Assembly: GCA_031216915.1 (NCBI GenBank)
Contig: CM062289.1
Span: 65,789,741-65,853,740, forward strand
Direction of reading: 5' to 3'
Source of the DNA: Pictodentalium vernedei
Taxonomy: Eukaryota > Mollusca > Scaphopoda > Dentaliida > Dentaliidae
DNA length: 64,000 bases
Part shown: one piece after another, positions 11,066 to 21,894 of the stretch
Numbering within the stretch: the first letter of the stretch is position 1
Layout of the letters: each line of letters starts with the position of its first letter
Notes under the pieces: model-generated
Database searches by the model: none
Told to the model about the DNA's origin: nothing
Seen by the model: only the letters and a program-made list of their open reading frames with translations
Made by a program: the position numbers and the translations under genes

Positions 11066-11442
11066 TTGTCTGGCTTTTGTTGGGAAGCTTCCATGTTTTC
11101 CGAAAAAATCTGTTGAAAATTCTTGAATTTCTCATTTCTAGCTTCTTGAAAACCTCTAAAGTCCTAAGGGTCTGGAGATTTTTAAACTGTTATGCTATAT
11201 TTTGACAGTCTTCATACTGTGACTTTGCAGTTGTTTGTAGACAAGTGATGGATGCTTGTATTCCCAGTCAAGACTTGACTCGAAACAACTGTTGCGGCAC
11301 TTTGAATGTAACCTGCAAGTTTCCCCAATGACTGCCTGTTGGGGTACCTGTTTTGTTGGAGGAGAAGATTGATTAAAGACGGATTTAGTCTCTTAAGTGT
11401 TAAAAATATACTGGAACACTCATTGAATTGACTACTTATTCA
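11066..11442. other. No gene seen
   Basis: AT-rich spacer. The part near 11195-11405 resembles pieces at 40360-40528 (TTTGCAGTTTATAGGCAA-like and CAAGACTTG), so it is probably a decayed copy of the TTAA element family P3. Confidence 0.35.
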
Positions 11443-11443
11443 A

Positions 11444-11567
11444 TCCCACTATCAGGGAAAATCATGGAAGAAGAAGGGAAAAAATCCCACTATCATGGAA
11501 AATCATACAAGAAGAAGGGAAAAAATCCCACTATCATGGAAAATCATGGAAGAACAAGGGAAAAAAC
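11444..11567. repeat. 41-bp tandem repeat, three units
   Basis: Units begin TCCCACTATCA at 11444, 11485 and 11526, exactly 41 bases apart. Each contains GGAAAATCAT and a GAAGAAGGGAAAAAA-type stretch. Confidence 0.9.
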
Positions 11568-11625
11568 TGACCATGCAAAATCAGGGAAAGATCAATAGAA
11601 AATTGTGTTTTAACAGGTGGAGGTT

Positions 11626-11862
11626 CTAAATTATTTTTGGTTATCAAAATTTATTCATATGTCTTTGCCTTGTTGCAATTTATAGGAGAGTGCCTCTAGG
11701 CACTCTCCTATAAATTGCAACAAGGCAAATCCCTACAGACTAAATAATTTCACTTTAAAAATGATATTAAACACATCCACAGAGTATGAAGCCTTTAGGT
11801 TGCAGTGCCTGCACTTCAGAATAAAGCCCAAATATGGGCTTCCAGCACTTTACCAGTTGAAG
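11626..11862 (-). mobile_element. Palindromic MITE (family F5)
   Basis: Terminal blocks related to AACTGGTAGAGTGCT and an end block AGCCCATATTTGGGCTT. The centre is a 66-base near-perfect palindrome at 11664-11729 (TTTGCCTTGTTGCAATTTAT and complement). Other copies: 37790-38033, 40817-41010, 41140-41368, 41611-41855, 58905-60095. Superfamily not assigned; no coding capacity. Confidence 0.75.
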
Positions 11863-11971
11863 GAAAGCCAGATAAAAGTGGTGCAATACTGTTAAAAGCT
11901 ACCACGTTTGCAAACTTTATATGATTTTATTTACTATGGCAGTCTATTGGTTTGTTTTACTTTCTAAATTT

Positions 11972-12206
11972 TGTCCACATGGGGGCACAATGGCGGTGTG
12001 TTTTAAGGCGTACTACACAGCAACAGTGCACTTGCCATCAGCCAATGCTAACCCAGCATGTGAGGAGTTAGTACGTTGGGAAATCTGACATTTGCTCACT
12101 GCTGTTCACTATGGGTATTCTGGCTTCCTCCACTCGTAAAACTGTCCGATACGAGGTAATCCTGGCTGACAGTAGTGTTGTTAAACCCCAATAAAAAATT
12201 TACTAA
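11972..12206 (+). mobile_element. SINE, 5'-truncated and degenerate, tail beta
   Basis: Retains ACATGGGGGCACAATGG, AAGGCGTACTACAC, CAGCCAATGCTAACCC, TGGCTTCCTCCACTCGTAA and the beta tail (GTTGTTAAACCCCAATAAA). It is more diverged than the copies at 43317 or 52053, hence older. Confidence 0.75.
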
Positions 12207-12984
12207 ATTTTATAGGTTTAAGTGAGTGAAGGCCATATTGGATAATCACCATTCCTGGTCATAAAATATTATATGTTTTCTCGCCCCAAAATTGTCAGTG
12301 GTTGTAATGAATCTGGAAATATTCTTTATAGAAAAGTGAAAGAAAATCTTGGAGAGATTTGCATAGGAAGCCAGTAATCCCACTCTAGAATAGATTTTGT
12401 AACTAAAACAATTAACTTAGTCATTTATTTAAATATAACTTAGTCATTTATTTAGGAGATAAACATCTCTTGTTTCATTAGGCATTCGAGAATTTGACTA
12501 TGGAAAACCATTTGTTAATGTGCCCCGTATTGTAATTCCTGTAATCGTTAGAAGTGAAAAAATTCTCCAAACCCATTTTATTTGAAGAAAAACAATTAAA
12601 AAAATGTCATTTTTCGATCTCGGCCTGTTTGCCATAACCGAATTCACTGGGTGTGTTCGATTCATGACTCGGGTGCCGTTAGAGTTGATAAGAGAGAAGG
12701 GAGATCATTCAGTTTTATTCTGAGGTGTGACAAAATTAAGTGACAGAAGATACAAGATGTAGTTTTCAAATTGAAAATCTGTTCCATTTGTTGATCAGAA
12801 AACCACAGTATTTGCTGTCAAATTGAATGAATTTTTCACCGATTGTGTTTCTACATGTGATATACATCATAAGCGAGGCCTATACCACAATCTAAACACT
12901 GTATTTTTAAGTAACGGTAATCCAATACTAATCGACCTGCAGTGAGAAGTTTTACTTCAAAAGTCAGCTCAATACTGATCATCA

Positions 12985-13132
12985 TGATAATGTGCATGTC
13001 CTGTGATTTGTATCAGATTTCAGGTGGTGTCCAGAATGGGATCTCAACGAGCCGGCTTTGCCGGCAAGTTGTGATCCCATTTTTGGACACCACCGAGAAT
13101 CTGATACAAATCACAGGACATGCACCTTATCA
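12985..13132. repeat. Near-perfect hairpin
   Basis: The arm starting GTGCATGTCCTGTGATTTG at 12992-13019 is exactly complementary to 13098-13125. Inner arms (GGTGGTGTCC / GGACACCACC) extend the pairing to a loop around GAGCCGGCTTTGCCGGC. Probably a MITE; no second copy is in the window. Confidence 0.85.
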
Positions 13133-13178
13133 GATAATTCATTTATCTAACAATTCTGTCACATAAGCAGATTAAATT

Positions 13179-13432
13179 TTAACCCTTAACCCAACGTAAC
13201 GGTCAAAACCGGCCAATGCTATTCTAAAAAAAATCGCCATTTAATTTCCATTATTTTTTCATTTTTGTCTCAAAAACATAGGATATGACCCCTCGTTGGA
13301 ATGAGCTCGTCAAGCTCGTTCCAATGAGTGGTCATAACCTATGTTTTTGAGACAAAAAATGAAAAAAAAATTAGTTATTCAGTAATTATTTTTGCAAGTG
13401 TCTTCTGCTTTTCATGTTAGGTAAAGGGTTAA
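13179..13432. mobile_element. Palindromic MITE, TTAA target (family P2)
   Basis: TTAACCCTTAACCC ... GGTAAAGGGTTAA with TTAA at both ends. The inner part differs from P1 (GTCAAAACCGGCCA, CTCAAAAACATAGG), but the central hairpin CCCCTCGTTGGAATGAG is the same type. Full copies also at 51053-51296 and 57714-57936; remnants at 39883-40085, 40736-40820, 41856-42006 and 49373-49470. Confidence 0.8.
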
Positions 13433-13976
13433 ATTATTTTTAATCATTTTTGGGACATAATGTTCGGTGTCGTCTATCTGATACGGAATCAGAACACATT
13501 ATGTGATACGTACCGTTTCTCGTGGTTTTCAGGCCAAAATCTATAGATTGTTAGATAAAAGTGTTTACTGTTGTGTTTCTGACATTCTGCAACTCATGAG
13601 ACGAAATATCTCTCTGGAAAGTAACAGATATTTGGAAGGAACATTCAGAATGCATGAAACAGAACCAAGATGGTGGCTGATCAATATTTATTCACAATTA
13701 CCATAGGTGACCGTCGAAGCAATGACGTTATCAACCGTTGCCATAGAAAACAACTCTGGGTTGTGTTTGATCTGCGATAGGAGCAGTTTAGCACGGTTGC
13801 TCACGCATAGCGTGGATACAGTAATTTTCTAACTGACCGGCTTCCAGCAAGAGTGAATTTACCTGGGATTAGAGCACTCAGCCAATCAAATTACAGGTTC
13901 AGAAAGAACAAGGAAGTCAAATTTAACTGATGAATTACAATATTATATAATGATTTGTTTTCAATTATAATTTTAG

Positions 13977-14054
13977 GTATTAAGTGTTCTTATGGTTGTT
14001 CACAACACATTCCAGCTTTTAATTGGCATAAAAGCACTTCCAGTTGGAGTTCCT
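13977..14054 (+). CDS. LMBR1-like: LMBR1-like protein, exon a (internal)
   Basis: A 26-codon exon between an acceptor (ATAATTTTAG) and a donor (GTGAGT). It encodes VLSVLMVVHNTF followed by QLLIGIKALPVGVP, which aligns with the human LMBR1 segment ISVLLVACNILCLLVDETAMP. It is hydrophobic, so part of a transmembrane helix. Both boundaries are phase 0, which fits the phase-0 start of the next exon at 25450. The protein family is multi-pass, lipocalin-receptor-like (LMBR1, LMBR1L), and sits in cell membranes. No earlier exon was found in the window. Confidence 0.78.
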
Positions 14055-14300
14055 GTGAGTTGTTTTTTTATATATTATTATATTTTCAGATAGGATATTG
14101 GAAGTGACATACTTTTCACATTGCAGAAGACTATTGCACACACCAACACTCCTATAATCTTTTTCTTTACATTCTATACAGGGAGATTTTTTTTTTTGCC
14201 TTAGATAACTTGGGGTCGATTTACACTTTTCAGTAAACAAACAGATCTTGTTGATGCATCTCACCATATACTACCATATACTACAAGCAGGCCTGAAACT
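14055..14300. other. Intron sequence, no feature
   Basis: Start of the 11.4 kb intron after the first recognised LMBR1-like exon. Nothing further identified. Confidence 0.5.
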
Positions 14301-14520
14301 AAGCAGTCTGACATTTGCAGAATGAGGTCCCCAGAGGGTGAATTTGATGATGCTATCCCATACATTGGGCCAATTTATCCTCTGGGTACCTCTTTCTGTT
14401 TAGTTTTGAGACCCTGTCAAATTGAGGCTCACAGAGGGTAAATTTAATAATGCTACCCTGCAGGGTAGCATCTCTAAATTCACCGTCTGGGGACCTCATT
14501 TTGCAGATGACAATCTGCTT
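14301..14520. repeat. Imperfect palindromic repeat (MITE-like)
   Basis: The ends AAGCAGTCTGACATTTGCAG and CTGCAAATGA-type complement (GCAGATGACAATCTGCTT at the right end) form terminal inverted repeats. Inner arms around ATGAGGTCCCC and GCTACCCTGCAGGGTAGC pair as well. Single copy in the window. Confidence 0.65.
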
Positions 14521-14540
14521 ATTTTCTGGATTGACTACAA

Positions 14541-15323
14541 GCAAATATCCAGAGGTATTTGTGTTGGTGGCAGTGTCTGTTTTATTTTAAAGGAAGGAGG
14601 AAAACAACATTGTTCAGGTTTGTCATAAATAGGAAAATGGCATAAAGATGAAAGTAGCAGATTTGATTAAATTTGGTGCTGAGTGAAACCATTACGTGTA
14701 CAGTACCCATATGAGACTGGTCAATTAAAACCCCAGTTATTGATGCTAAATTTAGATTAGTGCTGTCTATTTATAGAGGAACTATTTATGAGTGGGCGTG
14801 TACAATTAATTACTTATCTTCATTGGCATCAGAGCAACATTAACAAGAACATTGGCTTTGATATGTTTTATTTCATTCAAGTGTTCCAACTTTTAACAAG
14901 CGATAAACTAGAAACATAATACACTGCACATAGATATTAACATAAAAAGTTTGTTTTTTGCACATAGATATTTACATAAATGAGTTGTCTTTTTTTAATC
15001 TTTTAACTTCATTTGGTTTCTTATAACTAACATTACAGTACGTTCAACGTGGATTGAAACAAAAACACCGCCGCGGTGTGTTCTCCATCGTGGAGTTTCA
15101 GTGGACCGCAGTGTTTGATCAGTGGAAGACAGTTTTCAAAACACTGACCCGCCGTGGTCACGAGCGTTAAGGGATTAGCTTATAACTGCTTTTGCATGTC
15201 AGTTTCTCTGCTGATTAATAAATACTGTCTAGCGACGTCAACTGGCAAAACAACTGGGTTTGTTACTGGCAGTAGATAATTTATTTTAAATTAAAATTGG
15301 AATTTGGAGGAGGCAGACGGCGA
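14541..15323. other. Intron sequence, no gene seen
   Basis: Mostly AT-rich. A small direct repeat of TGCACATAGATATT lies near 14925 and 14958. A CpG-rich patch at 15060-15170 (CACCGCCGCGGTGTG) is unlike its surroundings. Confidence 0.4.
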
Positions 15324-15629
15324 CTATTGTTGTGGTTTGAAATTGTAAATTGGGAATAGAACAGTCAGTTCCATTTGGTTAAGTACAAAGTCCTCGTCAC
15401 TTTCGAAACTAAACTGTTGTGTTTGCGCGATCGATTTGATCGAGGAAATAAATAAACCAGACTTGAGAAAAACAACTAATATTCGCAAAGTTCCCAATTT
15501 CACATTTTGTTTACAGCTGTAGGCCAACACGCGATGAACCGTGTTTTCCTTGGGTGGGAAGTTTAGGCGAAAAAACCTCCTGCGACCAGCCCATCCTCTT
15601 TCCTGTCTTACTCTTGTCGGGCTACGCAA
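15324..15629 (-). CDS. Uncharacterised open frame, possibly not a gene
   Basis: A 101-residue open frame with no family I recognise, basic at the N-terminus (RQERGWAGRRRFFR), lying in a stretch somewhat richer in CpG than its surroundings. No paralogous copy is visible in this window, unlike most open frames here. It lies in an intron of the LMBR1-like gene on the opposite strand. It could be chance, an old insertion or a first exon of an antisense transcript. Confidence 0.15.
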   Translation of the reverse strand: MRSPTRVRQERGWAGRRRFFRLNFPPKENTVHRVLAYSCKQNVKLGTLRILVVFLKSGLFISSIKSIAQTQQFSFESDEDFVLNQMELTVLFPIYNFKPQQ

Positions 15630-15899
15630 TTAAAGATTCTTATAAAAGGATATAGTAAAAAGAAAAAATAGTGTTTTTGAATGGATACCAAAAAGTATCT
15701 CACACGTGACTGAAACTAATGATTATTTCACATGGGGGAGGAGGGGGGTGGACGGGAGATATTTGCATACCGCGGAAACAAATATCCTTCATCCAGTTCT
15801 GTAGGGGTTTGTCCATACTTTTATACTCTTTGCATTTGCAGATTTTTCAACATTCCTCGACATTGTTGTTATTTGTATTATCAATTGAAATTGCTAAGC

Positions 15900-15900
<1 letters not shown>

Positions 15901-15930
<30 letters not shown>

Positions 15931-16303
15931 GGGTGGGGGGGGGGGAGTCAGATCACCGAAGTTAAGCAACGTCGAGCGCGGTTAGTAGTTGGATGGGTGA
16001 CCATTTCAGCGACCGATTCGTGCTCCCGCGTTGTGTCCTTGGGCAAGGCACTTAACCCCGATTGCCTACATGGGGACACGATGACGCTGTGTACTAAGGC
16101 GTACTGCACGTCGATGGTGCGCATGTCTTCAACCAATCTAACCCTGCATGTGTCGCGGTTCAGAGTTACGATGTTGGGGAGCTGACAGCTGCTCATCGGT
16201 GGTTCTCTCCGGGTACTCCGGCTTCCTCCACCCGTAAAACTGTCACCGACATGATGTGGCTGTTAATGTGTCGTTAAACCCTAATAAATAATAAAAAATA
16301 ATA
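15901..16303 (+). mobile_element. SINE, 5S rRNA-like head, tail beta, poly-G 5' end
   Basis: The head carries 5S rRNA internal-promoter-like sequence: GATCACCGAAGTTAAGCAAC and GTTGGATGGGTGACC. Then the shared SINE body (GTGTCCTTGGGCAAGGCAC) and tail beta (TTAATGTGTCGTTAAACCC then AATAAATA). The flanking GCTAAGCC at 15893-15900 and 16304-16311 is a probable target duplication. The 5' end, which in other copies reads GGGGGTGCGGTGGC, is here a run of G from 15902 to about 15947. Confidence 0.85.
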
Positions 16304-16440
16304 GCTAAGCCTGAGTGTATGTAAAAATACGTGGGTGAATATAAGGGAGATACCGAATTAAAATATCTGCGAATGTGCCATTCTAAGAGAGAGTACACTT
16401 CTGAGTGGGAAAGAGATAGAGAGAGACAGATATACGTGAT

Positions 16441-16680
16441 GGGGGGGGGGGGGGAGTAAGAAAAAGTGAAAGAAAATTAGTACACGAAATTATACCCAAG
16501 TGCACTTGGTCGTATGTCTGCATATTACTCTGTGTGTGTGGGGGGGGGGGGGGGGGGGGGGCGGGGGGCGCAAGTGTGTGTGTGTGTGTTGGTGTGCATG
16601 CATGTGTTTTGGTTTTTCGGGTTTGGGTTTTTTGTTTTTTGGGGGATTTTTTTTTGGGGGGGGTGGGGGGGGGGGGGGGT
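16441..16680. repeat. G-rich low-complexity tracts with (GT)n
   Basis: Long G runs at about 16441-16454, 16540-16566 and 16658-16679, with a short GT microsatellite near 16575-16590. Short open frames over them are artefacts of composition. Confidence 0.85.
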
Positions 16681-18739
16681 TCTTTTATGAACTACTGTAA
16701 AAAAGACCTACCTCTGATGAAGATATGTCTCGTAAGCCTTCATAGGCTGGATTTCATATAAATATTTTGTAAATACTCTGTATATTATGTATGTGTATGG
16801 AAATGTGACACTTAAATAAAATATTCTACTACTACATTAAAGTAGTCGGGATTGATGTGATTAATTAAATATAGTAGATTAAATTACCACTTGGACAAGG
16901 TGTGAAATAACATTTGAGTGGCACAATAAAGCACAGAGCTGTCCTTCAAACCAACATCTGTTTTAACACCTCTGCACATGACAAGCTTGAGAAAAAATAA
17001 GAGACAAATCAACATTTTCAATTACTTTTTTTTAAATCAGCAATCATAATTATAACCATATGTAAATAAAATCAATAGAAAATTTTTTTTTTTATTTTTC
17101 AATAATGACATGCGGATCGACAAGCCAGACCACCACACGTCATAACCCTAGCTCAAACATGCCCCGAAATTTCGTATTATAATTTTTGGGGTTTGTCCCC
17201 CCACACGTGTCTTGAAACCCCAAAAATTAAAATAGGTCTTTCAGACAGGAGATTTTAGTTCCTCTATCGGAGATTTTCTGGCGCTATCCGTGATTTTTAC
17301 GTGCAGCCAGCACATCAAAAATTTCAGTGTCTTGGCAGCGTAAGATTCAGTCATCCATACCATTCCTAAATGGTGAAGTAAATACCCCCCCCCCCCCCTC
17401 ATTCCCCATCCCCGAAACGAGGCAATTGGACTCCAGACTCCCATAAACCCACACGCACAAATAGGCCTATATCATCGATTGCTTGCCCATCTGCACCCCC
17501 CCCCCCCACCAATCTTAGCCAGTTTTCCTTGTTAGTGCATGCAGGTGCTTCAATATATGGATTCCGAAGCGTGTTGGGCTGAAACGTCCCAGGGCCACCA
17601 CAAGCATTCCGTTTTTGTTCATGTAGTTTATTTATGTTAATTCCACTCTCAACATGTACATTTTAACATTCCACTCTGGACTTAATATTTAAAATCTTAA
17701 ATCGGATTCCCTTCCTGCCCAACCCACAATTTTTTCAAAATTCAGTACCGGTAACATGATTCTTCTCCGTCAATAGCTATAGTTAGGTAAAGACCGTCGG
17801 GGGAATGTCCAGATATTGTGCTGGTCAAGTTATAATTTTTTCAACTCACATCCATGATTTCAGTACGGTATAATATTTATTTTTTCGTAATTCCTCGAGT
17901 TCTGAATCGATTTTGATGAACATTCGGAATCGCAATAGCTTTTAATAACTTTTTCATATATTGAACTATCTTTTTAATATTTCAAGTAAAAGTAAAAGTA
18001 ATTTTTCACTGACTGTGAAAAAAATTGATCTAATTAAGAGCCGGCGACTGAGAGATCAAAAGATAAACCGATGTCATCCAAACATCCCATCACACAGTTT
18101 GACATATTCATGCGAGTTTAAAAACACTATTCAAACTCCATATTTTGATCGTTTATTCTGCCATATTAATGCGTTTTATTATCAAAAAACATGTATGGAG
18201 TATACGTATTCAATTTATACTTAAGTGCAATACCTAACAATCACTAAACAACAATGAACTGAAACTATTTTTGGTGGAAGAATAAACCTGATTACCGCAC
18301 TTGCAAAAAACACAAGTTAATTATAGACAAATTGAAGTCACGTGGTGGGGTTTTGAGACCCCACCTCGTAGTGTAATTAGTGGGGTCTCAATTTCTGTGT
18401 TCATATGGGCAGCGTACTTGACATGCTGAGAAAAAAATATTGCCATTTTTTAAAAACTTATCGCCAAATTCGATATATTCATGATATTTTCCCCAACATT
18501 CAAAGATGTATTTGTAGGGTGCACTGTTCTGTCAAAATATGAAAAACAAAAGCAAAATTTTTATGAGTGACCACAGAACTGACAAGTTCTGGAATTATCT
18601 GCACAAAAAAATAAATTGCAATAACCACTTATTTTGAAATGTTTTCGTAAGAGTTTCTTTGTTGTACCCTCAAATACTGATAAAATAATTTATAAATATA
18701 AAGATTTTTATCTCATCTTTGACGTAGTCAAATTTGAGG
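16681..18739. other. Intron sequence, no gene seen
   Basis: AT-rich with C-runs near 17386-17398 and 17497-17507. Short hairpins occur near 17185-17215 (TTTTTGGGGTTT / AAACCCCAAAAA) and 18348-18400 (TGGGGTCTCAA and complement). No coding or mobile family recognised. Confidence 0.4.
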
Positions 18740-18949
18740 TTTTGTCATGGCCTGTCATCCGTCTGTCCATCCATCAACAATTCAATATGGCCCGGGCTAG
18801 AGGCCGTATTTATGAACTGATCTTTACGAAACTTCTTGGGTACTTTTGTTATCACTGTGGGCCAAGAACGAGTGTTTTTGGGTGCGGTCCAAAATTCAAG
18901 ATGGCCACCAGTAGCCATTTTGTACCAAAATTAGTGCAATCAGTTTTTT
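18740..18949 (+). repeat. Dispersed repeat R, left half (split by insertion)
   Basis: Matches 20795-20945 closely (GTATTTATGAACTGATC, GAACGAGTGTTTTTGGGTG, CCAAAATTCAAGATGGC, GTGCAATCAGTTTTTT). It resumes at 20191 with TTTTTGTACAGAACTTCTG, so the element at 18950-20190 inserted inside it. Confidence 0.8.
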
Positions 18950-20190
18950 ATGTGTACCCATACTATGTATGGTACACATAATGCCGGCATCCGGGGTGGC
19001 CATCCGTCATTCGCCCATCCTTTGTCTGTCCGTCTGTCTGTCTGTCCCTCGATCCGTCTGGCATCCGAATCCATTTCTTTGGCATTCAATAACTTCAAAA
19101 ATATTACTTGGATTGTCAAGTTACTTCATATTTGTGTTCAGGTTACTGATGTGCTGAGCTGTATAGTTTTTGGTGTAAATCTGATAATTTGATCCTGAGA
19201 TATTAACTCTTTATCCTTCAAATTGAGAATTCTTCCAATCCCTGTGGCATGAGATAACTCAAAAAATATCAATCCAATTGTCATGTTACTTGATATATAT
19301 CTTCAGGTTACTGATGTTCCGAGCTGTATAGTTTTTGGTGTAAATCTGTTATTTTGATCCTGAGATATTAACCCTTTATCCATCAAATTGAAAATTCCTC
19401 CAATCCCTTTGGCATTCGATAACTTGACAAATATTGCTTGGATTGTCAAGTTACTTTTTATTTGTGTCAGGTTACTGATGTGCCGAGCAGTATAGTTTTT
19501 GGTGTAAATCTGATAATTTAATCCTGTGATATTAACCCTTTATCCTTCAAATTGAAAATTCCTCCAATCCCTTTGGCATTCGATAACTTGAAAAACATTG
19601 CTTGGATTGTCAAGTTACTTTATATTTGTGTTCAGGTTACTGATGTGCTGAGCTGTATAGTTTTTGGTGTAAATCTGATACTTTGATCCTAAGATATTAA
19701 CCCTTTATCCTTCAAATTGAAAATTCCTCCAATCCCTTTGGCATGAGATAACTCGAAATATATCAATCCGATTGTCATGTTACTTCATATATGTGTTCAG
19801 GTTAGTGATGTGCCAAGCTGTATAGTTTTGGTGTAAATCTGATAATTTGATCCTGAGATATTAACCCTTTATCCTTCAAATTGAGAACTTCTCCAATCCA
19901 TTTCTTCGGCATGCGATAACTCAAAAAATATTAATCCGATTATCAGGTTACTTTATATATGTATTCAGGTTACTGATGTGCTGTGCTGTATAGTTTGTTA
20001 TGTAAATCTAATAATTTGATCCAGAGATATTAACCCTTTATCCATCAAATTAGGCACTCCTCCAATCCATTTCTATATGTACCCATACCATGTATGGTGT
20101 ACATAATGTCGGCATCCGGGGTGGCCCTCTGTCATACAGCTTTCTACCAGTTGCTCATATGGGTACACATCTGACGATTTAATCAGCCTC
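18950..20190 (+). mobile_element. Helentron-like tandem-repeat element, copy 1
   Basis: Starts ATGTGTACCCATACTATG with a small hairpin (GTGTACCCATAC / GTATGGTACAC) and a GTCCGTCTGTCTGTCTG run. About six tandem units of about 166 bases follow, each with GGCATTCGATAACTTG, GAGCTGTATAGTTTTTGG and TATTAACCCTTTATCC. It ends after a second hairpin with GGGTACACATCTGACGATTT. The insertion is in a T-run, shown by the uninterrupted repeat at 20937. The structure fits nonautonomous Helentron/Helitron2 elements (subterminal inverted repeats, tandem core); the class is inferred. Confidence 0.7.
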
Positions 20191-20276
20191 TTTTTGTACA
20201 GAACTTCTGTATGAAAGTTCTGATTTGAATAAATTTTTGTATGAATGTTTAGTAACACGGAATACATCACATATAA

Positions 20277-20704
20277 GGCCTAAAAAATAAAATAAATAAA
20301 TATATATATAAATAAAAATTTGTTTCTCAGGACCTCCTGCATGGTCCTTTTGGCTGCTGCATACTCTCTTTTTATAGCCAATTTAAACTTGAAAAAAAAT
20401 AAAAATTAAATGGTTTATCTCTGATATTTTACCCAAGTTAAAAAAATTGATGAATTTGTCCCTTGAGTGCAAGAAGGCTTTGCAATGCTTTAGCATTGCA
20501 AAGCCTTCTTGCACTCATGGGATGAAATACACCACCACCCATGCTATTCTGTAGATTATGAGGCCTAAAACTTGAACCAAGAACATGAACTTTTGATGAC
20601 AAAAAAGTAATTACTGAAATAAAAAATAAAATAAAAAAAACGCTCGCCCGCATGCAATTTCACAAATAATGGCCTGAGAAACAGAAGATCTACATTGTGT
20701 GGCC
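20277..20704 (+). mobile_element. PIF/Harbinger-like MITE (family H)
   Basis: TAA on both sides of GGCC-type ends (TAAGGCCT ... GTGGCCTAA). Shared body: CTGTTTCTCAGG-like start, CCTGCATGGTCCTTTTGGC and a perfect central hairpin GCAAGAAGGCTTTGC / GCAAAGCCTTCTTGC. The 3-bp TAA duplication and GGCC ends fit PIF/Harbinger. Other copies at 26500-26816, 38338-38445, 44118-44518, 44727-45128 and 51450-51853. Confidence 0.8.
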
Positions 20705-20794
20705 TAATACACTTTTTTTCTCGTGCAGAAATTTTGCAAATTAGATGAACTTTGATTTATTCAGTGCTACTTATACACAGTAAGTGCACATGTC

Positions 20795-21180
20795 AACACG
20801 GTGCGGGAAAGAGGCTGTATTTATGAACCGATCTTCACGAAACTTCTTAGGGACCTTTGTTATCACCTTGGGACAAGAACGAGTGTTTTTGGGTGTGGTC
20901 CAAAATTCAAGATGGCTGCTAAATTGGGTGCAATCAGTTTTTTGTACAGAACTTCTAGGACTGTTTGTTATAATGGGATGGTAACAAGTGCTTTTGGGCT
21001 CGGTCAAAAATTCAAAATGCCTGTCGGCAGTCATATTTACAGGAATTGTGTGTATTACATTTTTTGTACAGAACCTGTAAAGAAGATTTTTTATGTCAGT
21101 AATATTTGCTATAAATTTATTGGGTTCCTTTGTTACCACTGTGGTATGAGAACAAATATTTTGGAGTTCAGTCAGACCCA
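20795..21180 (+). repeat. Dispersed repeat R, uninterrupted copy
   Basis: Contains the empty site (CAATCAGTTTTTTGTACAG near 20931) for the Helentron-like insertion in the other copy. The unit is internally repeated, with TTTTTTGTACAGAAC occurring at about 20939 and 21060. Confidence 0.75.
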
Positions 21181-21894
21181 CTCGGGGAGTTCAAAAGAGA
21201 GATAATTAAAAATCTTTTCCAAAAACACCAGACAAAATAATGTTTCTTGAATTCAGTATCCCTAGGATGTGTATATTCAAATGTGTTGAAGCCAAGTTGC
21301 TGTATTAATATTTGGTGTTTTGGGGGGAGGGTAAACATTATTAGCACAGTCCGAATTTCTATTTCCAATGTGAAAAATAAAACCTCAGCCGTCAGAACCC
21401 AATGAGCTGAAGATAAAAAATTCAAATACCTATATTTTAACAAAGACTTGACAAATATTTATTAATCAGTATGAATCATCCTTAGAATGGTTTAAATCAA
21501 ACAGGCCAAAACAATTGCTAACATTTGGCTTATGGTGCACCATACAAGGATCCCCATTGTAACATTAACCCCATGGAGATTTCTTTTCTAGTTTAGCATC
21601 TAACTGTCACCCACCTTTACAATACTTTACCTGTACATTTGTTACAGGCTATGGTCAGTATTTATGTACAGACCTTTACAAAACTTTACATGTACCTTTG
21701 TTATCAGGTCATTACCTAGATGTGTGTCGCATACTATACATGTTCATGTCTTACACAAGTTGAGCTACAGTGTCATTGACACTTTCATTTTGAGTTGTAT
21801 TTAAGGGCTGGTTTGAGAAGAGAACGTATGAATACCCATTATTTTTTTTCGTAACTCAAAAGTCAAGGAATGACACTTTTTTTTCTATAGTGGA
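21181..21894. other. Intron sequence, no gene seen
   Basis: No recognised element. CTTTACATGTACCTTTGTTA-like phrases near 21625-21705 are a short local repeat. Confidence 0.4.

Larger units (their letters stand above)
12432..13950. repeat. Composite dispersed repeat, copy 1
   Basis: The left part (AGGAGATAAACATCTCTTG to about 12650) and right part (GAAAACAACTCTGG to TGATGAATTACAAT near 13945) match the two outer parts of 31140-32560. The middle (12650-13735) is unrelated to that copy and holds a hairpin and a TTAA MITE. It ends about 30 bases before the splice acceptor of the LMBR1-like exon. Confidence 0.65.

Noticed and set aside
9621-13976. Upstream LMBR1-like exon
   Set aside because: I looked for sequence encoding the expected WERNLVYP-type segment between DIRS copy 2 and 13977 and saw none with proper splice sites.
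15719-15985. Glycine-rich open frames
   Set aside because: Produced by the poly-G 5' end of a SINE.
16500-16761. Glycine-rich protein frames
   Set aside because: They are translations of G runs and (GT)n; no conserved sequence outside the low-complexity tracts.
20771-21205. 134-136 residue frames on both strands
   Set aside because: They are translations of dispersed repeat R, which also occurs split at 18740-18949.
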